Origin: Paramacrobiotus metropolitanus
Lineage: Eukaryota; Tardigrada; Eutardigrada; Parachela; Macrobiotidae
Direction of reading: 5' to 3'
DNA: 64,000 nucleotides
Assembly: GCF_019649055.1 (NCBI RefSeq)
Contig: NW_026570222.1
Location: 3,224,001-3,288,000 of the forward strand
In this document: positions 12,699 to 24,500 of the stretch, piece after piece
Layout of the letters: every line of letters begins with the position of its first letter
How positions within the stretch are numbered: the first letter of the stretch is position 1
The notes under the pieces: generated by a model
Databases searched by the model: none
Seen by the model: only the letters and a program-made list of their open reading frames with translations
What the model was told of the DNA's origin: nothing
Program-made: the position numbers and the translations under genes

Positions 12699-13725
12699 CC
12701 GGGTTTACTGCAGGCGGAAATTTGTGCAAGGTCTACAATACCGTCAATGTTTTGATCAGCTACAATACGAGTAAATGATACAATAAAAACTTCCACGAAA
12801 AAGACTTAAAAGCACTGTTAATTCGAGGTGGAGTTTAGGAAGATCGTCATCGACACGCCGGAGCAGCGAAGGCCAGGATTCCGCTAAGCCCCTTAGCAAC
12901 TTCCAACTTACAAAATTATTTTAACAATGGTGCCGCAAACAGCACAACTTATTAATTTTACAATTACAGTAGATTTATTTTTAGTAGGAAGTCGCTGCAA
13001 ATGAACCAAAAGGTAAAACCGTAAACGGTAAAACTTAAAAGCAGGTACAAATAAATTTGTGCGTAGGTCAAGCAAGTGAAACTCCGAAGTGGTTCACACG
13101 TTACGCTACCATGAGTACTTATTATTTTCTGGGACAATGGCATGTAGTCACCTGACATTGTTGGGAAACGCCATTAATGCCAGACTGACGTAGTCACGCC
13201 CAGACCACAGCCCAATAATACCCACACAGTACACACCCTCCGACATCTGTGGTTGTGACCTGATGTCTGGTCGTGTATCAATGACGTAACTGTATTCATA
13301 AAAGTCTAGGTTCACATTATTTTCGTATTATCATGATCTTTTGAAAACGATCGACAATTGCGAATTATATGATAGTTTGTAAAAAAAGGTAAGTAATGAC
13401 TTGTTGTTACTAACGCATTACTAGTAAGGCTTAAGAGAGTAACGCCTTTAAAAACTACCCTAGTGCTTAAAACTACTACGATCAAAATAGTGCCTTTAAA
13501 TAGCGTTTAATAATAATGTCTTTAAATATTAGTAACACTACGATCAAAAACTTTTGCAGGCACATGGATGTTTTCAATATATCGCACATCATTTCATCGG
13601 GAGAGAAATCTCATATCAGCAACTAAACCATGGCACAGTCACAACATCCGCTGCAAAATTTTATCAAAATAAAAATGCCAATGAATCACACATTATCACA
13701 GCATATCGAACGGAAAGCATTCCGT
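12699..13725. other. Intergenic with short degenerate repeats
   Basis: No gene seen. Around 13430-13545 the motif (a/g)(c/t)g(c/t)ctttaaa recurs three times and ctacgatcaaaa twice, suggesting a decayed tandem repeat. The rest is AT-rich spacer between the unknown gene's 5' end and the PYROXD1 3' end. Confidence 0.5.
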
Positions 13726-16150
13726 TTAATCGAAATAATCTTCGATGTCAATATCAGGGTTTAGCAAATCTTCTCCATAACGCGCCACATCCGTACCATT
13801 AAGAATTAGATTTTCAAAAGTCTCCTCCAGATCACTGTCCCCTATGAGAATCGCTCCTTGCACTTTTCCATTTTTGACAATTATTTTGATGTATTCCACC
13901 CCGACTGTCATTCGCAGTAGTATTTCGTATTCTTTTTCTAACCCCTGACCATTAAATAATCCTAACAGAACGACCTGTAACAGCATAATCAGATTTCACA
14001 ACGATTAATTAACACAGAAAAAAAGATAGCATAACACAGGACAAACTGCGGCAGAGACGCCAGCAATTCCGCACTCATGTTGTTACCGTTAGAAATAAAT
14101 CACATACCTTAAAACCAAAAAACTTTGTAATATGAGCAAATAATTCAAAGGCAAAATCCAAATGCACGGACTGGTGGGTGGTTTTGGCAATCATACTTCT
14201 AGCTGCATAGGCACCCATTTGTCTTGCTTGCGTCCACAAGCGCATCTGCAAAAGATATTCGCGCTACAGCTACTTACTAAGATTCAACACACTGTAGACA
14301 ACTTTCTAACCTGTATCCAATGTGGAGCTGTTTCCCATGCACACGTGCATGCATCACCCGCAACAAACACATCTTCCAGTATGGACTCCATATTCTCGTT
14401 CACTTTTATCCCTCCATCAACGGCAATTCCGTCAGCAGGCATACATCCAATCACCAAGTCAACATTGGGAATTACGCCTGTTGCGCTCACAATAAAGTCG
14501 CATCCTATGATTTTGCCGTTCGTTAGTTCGGCATACACTGGATACTTTCCGTTCTCCCATGCCGGCAGGTTTTTTACTAGACACTCATCCGGAGTAAGAA
14601 TGCCGGCGATTTCGCATTCATATTCAATCTGCAATGATCCTGCAGTATAAAATTTTCCACTCATCAAAATATTGCCAGCCCAATCAGGCCCCAGTGCACT
14701 GCCTGCCGTGGTAGAAGGTAAGGAAGAGTTAGAGGATTCGGTATATTTCAATCGCGCCGACGGTTTATTAAGCTGGATCTCATCGTTTCTTTGTTGACGC
14801 TTTTCACTCCATGACTTCAAGAAGAATTCTGCTGCTCCGGCATCAACAAACGTTGCGCTGATGGATTTGTGTTTAACAACCCATACCACATCCACATTTT
14901 CCAGCTCCGACACCATTTCTGTGGCGATGCCACCATTGCCCACAATAATAACGCGCGTGGCATCCTGTAAGCGTTTCTGGAATTCCTGGAAACAAAAATT
15001 CATGAAACAGCAGCACAGCAGATGGAGAGAAACAGCTTTTTTATCGACTTACGTGCCTGTACTGTTTCGGTATCACGAATCCCAATCACGTAAGGATTAT
15101 TTCTGGCGATTAACTAAAAAAATAACAGACAATTTAACTGGGTTCTGGATTTCAAAACTGTTTATACTACAACGTGCACGGCTAAAAACCTAAGCTCTAG
15201 CATTTTTCTTGCTATCAGCAGTATCTCTGGTTATCAGGGCACATGCACCGTGCCGCAAGGTACAGAGTGCGTACGAATAACTTCGAAATTACTTATATAA
15301 TTCTGTGGTACGTACTTTGATATTGCAAAACTGTTCGATCAGTCATGCTTGAACCAATTTTAATGACAAACCTTTACAGTCTAAACAAACCAATGCAAAA
15401 TTTTTGGAAAAAACAATTGCACTGACTAATTTACAAACAAAAATCAAAAAAATCAATTTTATGTAAATCCTTGCGTGAAAAAATCACCTTTGGTTTTCCT
15501 CCAGTGCAAAGGCAAAGTTTCCCATAATTTAAAGCAACACCCGAAGCCAGCCGAACAATCTGCAACATTAAAAGATTTACGTCTAATTTTCTGGTCGGCA
15601 AAGGTACTAACATAGCAGCGGATGAAAAACACGGGACAAAATCTGATTACTTTCAGTCGCCAACGCACTTACACGCTCAGTGTGAGAAATCGAAACTGCT
15701 TGATCCAGAAGAACCCCGACGCTGCCTATGCGCTTCGCAATATCGTCCAGCGACTGCTCCTCGACGTCGAATTCCTCAAGCACTTTTGTTACCTGCAGCG
15801 AAATATGTGGTGAAATCTTGGTCCATGTGAATACCGAATAGTATTATCACAAAAGAACCCAGAACTTCTTAGTGTTACCTGTTTGAATCTTGTCGCAACT
15901 TTAACAACTGGCGATGCAGAGACCAAAACCGATCTTGAATCATGAGCACAGTACGACAACTGCGAAAAACAGAATAAACAGGGCTTACAGAGAAGATCTT
16001 CCTTGAACGGCATGGGCATATTATGTCATGAAGACAGCGACACACGTCGACAGATACTTGAGTATCTGGACACTCTTGCAAACTCACTGTTTCTGCGCAG
16101 GACACTCCAGCTATCCCACCACCCACAATAACATAGTCGTAGTGAGCCAT
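13726..16150 (-). CDS. PYROXD1: PYROXD1, FAD/NAD(P)-dependent oxidoreductase
   Basis: PYROXD1 is a class I pyridine-nucleotide-disulfide oxidoreductase. It has a nuclear/sarcomeric role in vertebrate muscle and protects the tRNA ligase complex from oxidation. Eight exons: 16088-16150, 15879-15959, 15673-15792, 15488-15559, 15057-15113, 14311-14985, 14108-14245 and 13726-13974. All exon lengths are multiples of three, so every intron is phase 0; the product is 484 residues. The FAD Rossmann motif is [15 protein letters not shown]. The second nucleotide fold is [14 protein letters not shown]. The family stretches [29 protein letters not shown] and FVAGDACT are present, and the C-terminus ends [17 protein letters not shown] as in animal orthologs. 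There is no CxxC redox pair, as expected for PYROXD1. The intron 14986-15056 begins GC, not GT: the in-frame join CAG|GCACGT...CCAG|GAA restores DTETVQ-EFQKRL. Confidence 0.95.
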
Positions 16151-17113
16151 TGTGATATCACAATACCATGACCACTACACATCTACACCGGAAGATTCAA
16201 GGAACATTAAAATAACGTAGAATGACAAAATTTCGAAAACTAGAGTACTCGTACCAGTAACCAGAATTTACTTGAGAAATACGGTATCATCAAAACGTTT
16301 TTGTGACTTTGTCCTGATCAGCTACTCTACTAGGGTGACCGTAGGGTACAGTCATTACCCTACATAGTCCCAAAAGTTGTTATAAAAATTGAAAACCAAC
16401 GTAAAAGCCATAATACTGGGGATGGGTGCGCGACAAAAGTTAGCACTTGTAACAAAGGAAATACTTCTTACCATACAAGCTTATACTCGTATACATGTCG
16501 CCGGAAACTACAACAGCAAAGATGACAAACAAGATACTACAAACTATGTATGCGTAAAACCAAAACGAAAATAATGGTAAACTCATTTAGGGCTGCGATG
16601 TATGTATTGTACAGTAGAATTTTTCGGAGAAAATGTCCAACATAATATATGAGGTGTGTGCCCTTTTTTAATATGCCATCTGCTACGCACTGATATTGGC
16701 GCGACACACTAGATAAATGCAAAAGAAACGCACTGATATTGGCGCGACACACTAGATAAATGCAAAAGAAACGTTTAAATTTACTACATTTACAAAATAA
16801 ATGGTATCGTTAATGCACAAGATACAATCAAATTTTTTGCCTAAAGTAGACATTTCGCATAAAAACAATTCGACATTGACGACTGAGAGTGTGGTAAGAC
16901 AGCAACTCATAAATTTGCATCACGATTAATATGATATTGTTTTACAAACAACAACACACAAAATCGGCAGAGCAACCTGTGCAGCTTATATGGTTAACAC
17001 GCATTTAACTAGGCAAATTATCGACACACACGTTCGTGAAGTTGTTGTCGAAACTGCGTACAAAGTTTACAGGTTCGAGGAAGCTTCAGAAGCGAAATTT
17101 TCGCGTGGTGATT
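16151..17113. other. Intergenic, tandem duplication only
   Basis: AT-rich spacer between the PYROXD1 promoter side and the Wnt4 3' end. I see no gene in it. It carries the 43-nt tandem duplication listed separately and several TACTCGTA-type motifs. Confidence 0.5.
16686..16771. repeat. Exact 43-nt tandem duplication
   Basis: The unit starting cgcactgatattggcgcgac occupies 16686-16728 and repeats without change at 16729-16771. Exact identity implies a recent duplication or an assembly or replication-slippage event. Confidence 0.9.
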
Positions 17114-20100
17114 TCACAAGCACGTGTGGATCTCTTCATGGGCTATACATTCTTTGCAGCGCACTTCGCAACACCAATGGAATCGACAATTGCAGCGTTC
17201 CCGTTTACTGAACGTCTGCGTGGCATATCCCCGTCCGCAGCACATAATGTCGCATCCGTCGGGATACGGAGATGTCTTGTTACACTGCCGACCCCGCGTC
17301 CCCATCGAGCCGATTGCATAATTGGCCACACAGAAATCCGGCGATGAATCCAGGTAGATCAGGTCGGTCTCGCCATGGAACAGAAACTGCCGATTCACCG
17401 GTTCCAGTAGTCGTCGTGTCTTCTTCGTTCGGCCACGTTTGGATTTGGAGCTCATCCGCATGAGGGTGGCACCGTCGAATTTCTCCTTGAGAATATTGCC
17501 AATGTGCCGGAAGGTGGGCATACTGCGCCAGCAGGATTTGACCTGGCAGGATCCGGAAACACCGTGGCATTTGCAGTCCACTCGCATGTTGAATTCAATC
17601 GCCTGCATTAATTAATGCGTACGTAAGTGCTTATATTTCATAAGATGAGTGCTTGTGCGAAATAGGTCTAACGGGTTTACAGAAATCAGCGCAATTGCAA
17701 ATTGTAGACTAATCGAGTGCCATCCATCTCATTGATGCCGAATCATTAACGGTATCTATGACTTCATGTCAGAATCGTTTAACTCCTGTCGCCGCTTAAG
17801 TTGTAGCAGAATGGGCTGTGCGTTCCAGACTTCCCTTGAAGATACTGAGCCTCAATTACTGCGTACGGAAAGGGGATATCTAGAGCAACACAGTCTGCCA
17901 TTGTACGGTAAATGGCCCACACATGTCCAATACACGAATGCCACAGGAAAACGCCAGCGCGTTCACAATTCGTACGGGTGCACTACTGACCAAGCTAGCA
18001 ATTAATAGGAGCTCATTAACGCCCAACACTATCTGTCCGTCTGCAGTCTGCACATAAATCAAAATCTGTGAATTCCGCGCTCTAGCGCTCATTAACTCGA
18101 CGCTTGTTTACCCGTTTGCCAAATTTAGCGACTTTAGTTAGTTTTCCCAAGAAATCTTTACTGGCCATGAGTCTAGTGGTAATTGCCGTAATTACTGTAC
18201 ACGAAAACTGACCTTTCTGCCGGCTTGGTTATTGTGGAGATTCATAAGGGCCCGACTGGCTTTCAGTCCGGATCGTTTGACCCGCTCGCGGGAATCGACA
18301 AAACTCTTGGAAAACTGAGATCCAAAAGCAATGTTGTCTGAGCAGCCAGACCACTGGTGACCGTCCGGACTGCGACCGCGAATGCTGTTGTCGCAGCTGC
18401 ACTTGCTCAGCTCACCGGTGCTGCAGGCACGGGTCACTGCGTAGGCTACAGATGCCGAAGAAATGGCGTGAACGAATGCTGCTTCCCGTGTGCCTGTTTC
18501 AAAGATATAGACGTATGCATAGTCAATGGGATTTGCAATTGTTTACTTTTTTTGTTTGGTAGCATTTTGTGGGCCGACTTGCAAAGCGTAATCGTCCTCT
18601 TACAAAATGTTAAAAAGATTTACTGTTTTGCCAAGGATCAGGTGATACTGCGAAAAACATTTGGTTAGACAACAGCTTTCCTTTTCTAGACGACGCTTTT
18701 CAGAAAATTTAATTTTAAGACTGCAACAAAAATACCACGGGATACGTAGCATGCGAAAGGTCATCGTAAAATGGACCCTAACATATATAGTTTATGAATG
18801 TATATTGTACCGCCTCCATGTAATTAAGGACGCGGCACTTGGTTGTTAATTGTAATCTTCGAAAAATATGATGAAAAGACAGAAAGCGTTCCTCGCTTGT
18901 AACTTTCGTAGGATGGTGCCAAGAAATTAGGTGCAAGTTATTAGGTGATTGACCGGTGGTCGACACCTATCAGTCAACCGTCGTGCGGAAATAGAGCTAC
19001 ATGATATGTTTCCCGGCTGTTAATGCCATATAAAACATGGGCACTCGCCTCACGCTTCCTAATCATCTCGGAAGTAAAGAATGTTATGACAAGTTACAAT
19101 TTGTGAACCAAACAGCTAAGTGGAGTGTTTCGTTTACATTACACTTACTAAATAGTATGAAGTCGGTGTAAACCGGCGTTTTCATATATATTACTTAAGC
19201 TAACCGTATAGTTTAATTGTATCCACAGCCGAGCAGTTCCAGAGTCGACTACGGAACTGGAACTGACATTCCTCCATGGCCAAAATAGCCGCTTTCCTGA
19301 CATTGTCCATGACGTCCACATTATGTTGGCAAACGTGGACTTGTGCGCGGGCTAAACCCGTAACGTTGTTGCAGTAGAACTGCTTCTTGTCCGGCACGGG
19401 AGCACTGGCCAGTGACGCTATACGTCCCAGTGAACTGAAATCAGAAGTCAAACCATTATGTGGATGAAATTTCTGCAGCAGAGTAATTTATGGACCCTCT
19501 ACGACGTTTATAGGTGACGTAAACGCCGTAAAAGTGAAACTATTTAGCTTAAATAATTAAATTGAGCTGGTTGCCGCATGCGCTGCTGCGGCTATTTTGA
19601 TGTCGGCTGTGTTGTGATTTATTACGCAAACATGGTCATTACGCACAGTTGCCACTGGGTAGTCAAACGGTGCAGCAGAGGGGATCGATCGACATCGATA
19701 CAGCTCGAATCAGGGAACTGGAACAATGGATAACTGTGCAGTTGTCTTGTAGCTACTTGGCAGGACAATGAGGGCTCAGTCACGCCGCTGTGTTATATGA
19801 CACTTAATCGCTATTTTCCCTTGCCAATTAGCCACTGACCATTGTCCAAGCACTGACCAAGCACAGAGCAAGTGTCACAGAGAGGACAACTGGTAAACAT
19901 GACAGTTTGTCAAATATGCACCATTTGCTCTCTGGCATTCCGCTTCGTTATTTCCTTAATCGTTTCTCCATGTTTTTTCTGTTGCAGTACTTAAGCTTAC
20001 TTACAAAATGCTGCCAGATAGATAAAGAATAATTTCTGCCGCGTATAAAATATAAGCAAATAACGTTTGATTGCAATTTTACACAAGGATCAGAAATGTA

Positions 20101-20610
20101 TTGTACTTAAACAAAAAAAAACGCAAAATTCGAAACGGTCCCGTTTTTGAAAAAAATATTTATAAAAATGATTCGAAAAGCAGACCACTACGGAGCGGTA
20201 AGACTGACGATTATTGTGACTGACTATTATTATTTATCAACATAATTCTATTGAGGATTCAGGGAACATTAATTTTTGTGTTGTATTCATGTTACTTCAC
20301 TTACTTGTATCGCATATCTACATTACTTTACATGTTTGTGGTGCACGGGCACACTGATTTACAGAAGCTTCGCGTAATTTTGCTACATATATATATCCAG
20401 AAAACATAAAATTTGTTTCTAAAATTGACACCGCAGAATGCCCTCTGATCATTAAACCAACCTAATACTGTAACCATGATATCACTTCTGATCATGCGCT
20501 AATACTCACAGCCAACGGAAGCAACTGCCATTCTGCAGCGATCCCAGAAGGGTAACAAGAAATATCCAAAAGAATGCTGCTAATGTATCAACTCGCCGTA
20601 AGCTAAACAT
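17114..20610 (-). CDS. Wnt4: Wnt ligand, Wnt4 class
   Basis: Secreted lipid-modified morphogen that binds Frizzled receptors. Four exons: 20510-20610, 19205-19434, 18213-18493 and 17114-17602. Joined in phase they give 366 residues. Exon 1 encodes a secretory signal ([16 protein letters not shown]). Then come [75 protein letters not shown], the palmitoleoylation site [10 protein letters not shown] with the conserved serine, [38 protein letters not shown] and a C-terminal cysteine-rich end closing HTCL. Short stretches ([14 protein letters not shown], GxLGTRGRxCNKTS, RALMNLHNN) fit Wnt4 better than other subfamilies. The first intron (19435-20509) is about 1.1 kb, long for this region, and may carry regulatory sequence. 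Subfamily assignment is by eye. Confidence 0.95.
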
Positions 20611-21589
20611 CGCTGATTATCGTTCGTCTTAAAACGGAGCAGTCATGCAATCATCATGTTTATGCAGAATTTGTTGTGTGCCAGAATATCTGTGCGTAAT
20701 ACGATCCATGGAGTTGAAAGTCGATTGTTCAGGTAACTTATTAGTTGAAAACGCACGAATAATGCCGGAATTAAAATGAACGTGATCCGGCGAAGATGTC
20801 CAAAAACTGCAGCATTTCCGAAGAAAAAACACAGGAAACGGATCTAAATTGCACTATTCCAATAAGAAATACATACTAGTACAAAATCAGTTTTTCATAG
20901 GTACCAAAAGTCCTCAAATTAAAACGATGCACTTCAAAAGCTGATTTCACCGGTCTTCTGCAATTATTTCACTTTGAAATTTTTTGAAGTCGAACAAGCA
21001 CGAATGAGCCTACAGTACGTTAGGATCGAAACTGGACAGTGACTACCCTGCCATCATGTGTGTGGGCGTGGTGTTCCGCTGATATCTGGGATCGGATGGT
21101 GGTGCGCGATTCGCTCGCATTTGCATTGCAGTTACTCATTTCATGTGAAATAATAATTATCATGTAACACGTACTAGCTTGTAATTCCCTGTTAAAAAAT
21201 AGATAATCAAACACTTTCTAAAACTGGAAAAAATGTAAACCGTGCTAAAAAAATCAGGATGCGTGATGAGTCATGGTTTTGCAGGTGCAAAAATTAGCCG
21301 AATCGGAGAACTACAGCTGCAACATCATAAACTCTACGATTATATATAGATAACAACGTTGTGTACTTGTAGTAAGAAGGTAAGTACTTAAACTGAGTAA
21401 ATTATTTTTTGGTAAGTAACCAATTCTAGACGATACAACCCAACATATACAGTTTAATATGACAAACCATCTGCATACAAGAGCATTTTAATTCCGAGTA
21501 CAGTAATTTCTCCAGTCCATAGCACAATACATACATTTAGTAAAATTATCATACCGATATTACATTATTACGTCTAAATTTTCTGGCTT
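20611..21589. other. Intergenic, no gene seen
   Basis: Lies between the Wnt4 start (minus) and the IFT74 stop (minus), so it should include the Wnt4 promoter. No coding signal or repeat is evident. Confidence 0.45.
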
Positions 21590-24500
21590 TTACTCTTCCT
21601 CTCCACGCAAAGAATTTTCCATCGTGGCAAGCCGAATTAGCACGCTGTTCAAATCTTTGACCTTAGAAAGCACAAGCTTTTTGAGGTCTCCATATGAAGC
21701 TGTCGTCGCCAAGTCCGCGATGACTACAAATAACATTTCAACAAATTATACTGACAAATTTTCATCAAATATTACAACAACATTCTTCAGTTCTTTTACA
21801 TTCGAACATTCTTTTACTACAAGCGCTGTGCTTTGCTACCTCAACGTATCTGTACAGTGAGAGTTAGCACTTACAGTTCCCCGTCACCGGCTATAAATTC
21901 AGAATTTGATCTTTTGTAGAAAGATAGAAGAACATTGGAATAAGCAAAAAAAATTATTTTCAGCTGCTGTGATGAATGGGCGTCGCCAGGACAAAAATTG
22001 AAAGTAAATTCTACACTGTGCTGTAGCCTATGGGCAATGTATGTACCGCATCATACGTTTTAACTGAAGAACCTGTGCGAAGCCAGTTTAACTCTTTAAA
22101 TGTTATTCTCTCAAAATTTTTATGCATTTTGTTAAAGACTTGCACATACATAAATTTCACAATCCAGCCGCTTGTGAAACGGATTTGCAGATCGGTGCGC
22201 GCGTGCAACTTCGATCTCGTAATGGTTAAAAAATTGCTAAACAAATCACATCCATTTCTGCTGGAAAACGTAAGTGTAAACTGTATCATTTCCAGAAAAG
22301 TAAACGAGTATTTAAAAGTTAAACTGACCTCCTACAGATTGTCGGTATTAGCGGTATAACACTGCATTCATTGTCAGCATAGCTGATAGTTTCCATGGAC
22401 TACAGCACAGTGAAAAATTTAGTTTCAAATTTTGTTATGGCCACGCCCATTCATCACAGCAGCTGAAAATAATTTTTTTTGTTTATTCCAGTGTTCCTTT
22501 ATCTTTCTGCAAAAGATCAAATTTTTCTGAAATTATAGCCGGTGACGGGGCCCTGTTAGCAGTACGAAACAAAATGTGTAAATATGCTACAGCACACAAT
22601 CAGTTCAATGTCATGTTGTGCAGAGTCAAAACTCCTTGAGTACAGTTTTGACAGAGTAATTTACTTAATTAAAACAAATAGGATTCGTGCAACCGAGAGG
22701 TATCGTTTTTAATACAGCAGTTTATAACTGAATCACTAAACTGATGACTAAATTTGGAGCATAGAACGCATTACTGCTTGTACCTTCTTGTAAATCAAAA
22801 GATTTTGCTTCGATCTTCTGAAGTTGAGTTTCCAAACCGGAAATCTATCGAAGTTTGTAAATATTACAGTGTGCCTCCTGAAGCAGCGCACACCCAAACA
22901 GTTATTCCTTACTTTACTGTGCTCCGAGCTTTTTTGCAACTCCGCCGATTTGTTAGAGAGGTCCTTTTCGGTAACAGATAATTCTGTTGACAGTAAATTT
23001 TTGCGCTGGGTCAGCGTTCGAATTTCGTCGGCTAATTCCTGAAGAAACGCGCAAGTACTGTAACAACTAACGCATCTTTTAAAGCGGAAGGTGCATCATA
23101 CTATGCGCACTGCGCTGACGAAAGCCATATTACTTACAATACTGCCAAGCTGCACTTACAGATTCACGTTTAGAAATCATTTCTTTCATGTCGCTCACGT
23201 TGGTTGAAAACTCACTTTCCTTATTTTTTTTGGCCAAGTTCCTGGACTGCTCTTTTTCGGTAGCCAACGATTCGAATAGCTACAGATGTAAAGTGAACGG
23301 TTATGAAAACATATTGCCCCATTTCCTAAAAGATGTTAACTTCTGCTTGAAATATCGTAAAGATCGTACCATTTGCAGCTTTTTTAGTTCCCGGAAATTT
23401 TCGTCAAAGGTCATTTGCAAAAGATCTTCTCGCAGTTGTTGCTCGCGCCGCCTTTGACCGACCATAGAACGAAATTGCTTGTCAGATTTCAAAATATCTG
23501 TCTCCCTTGCTATAGGCAAATCGTTTAAGGCGGCAACATTCTGTAAATCGGGAAGTTTAAGTAATTTGGAAGATAACAATGCTTCGATCACTACGAGTAC
23601 GAGTATAAGCCACGAAATCTATACTGTGGGTAGTACGGGTAGGTGTTCTTGCAGTTATACATATGCGAATACCGGAAGCTCTCCAATAGGGATCGTGACT
23701 TCGCGGAAAACAATACCGTACATGATTGCGCATATTACGGTACAGGTAAAATATACTTAGTTTTTAAGCAAGCATGGCTAGCCATAAGCACCGCCGGCCG
23801 GGAAATAAACGGACTTACGTACTCTGCTTAGCCGACCAAGTAAGGACTGCACATCCGCCTCGTTTTCCTTTAGCGCATTCTGTGCAAACCGGCACAAAAT
23901 TATGAATCAAATGGCTAATCCTGTATGATTAGAATGCTTTTACAACTTTTAGAAATACTCTACTTACATATGTAGTTACGCTAAGGGTAACTAAAGCAAA
24001 ACATCTAGGGTAGGTAACCCAATTTCTAAGCCTAGAGTAGGTTTTTGTCCTTAAAACTTAATTAGGCTTGAAAATTACCTCCTCTGCTTGGAATTGTTCG
24101 TTAAATGAAGTTAGGAAACCTGCCGGGAAAAGTTGCAAAATTCACGCTTACATGCGAAATATGAAATAGTAATTTCAATAGGCAATCATCATGTATGAAC
24201 CCTGATGCACGGGCACAGACGTCAACACGCAAAACAACAACGGTTGTACTTACGTTGGCGGTCTGTTCCTTTCAGTTCGTTATCGGTGACCTTTTGAGAT
24301 GTTATCGAAGGGATCTCATGCCCTAGTTGTTGTTTTAGAGATGCGAGTAGTGTTTGCAGTGTTTCTGCTCTGCCAACATACACAGAAAACATTTTGATGC
24401 TTTAGGCAAGCTTGCTTTAGGCTCTCAAAGGTGCCGTACGCTTTACGAAAAAAATCGAGGGTACGTAGTTATGTACTCGAAAGTCAAATGCCTATATATG

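Noticed and set aside
23541-23600. Extension of the IFT74 exon to an ATG (MIEALLSSKLL)
   Set aside because: A TTTACAG acceptor at 23541 joined to the previous exon gives LSRNVAALNDL, matching vertebrate IFT74 (SRNINRI); the extension is intron.
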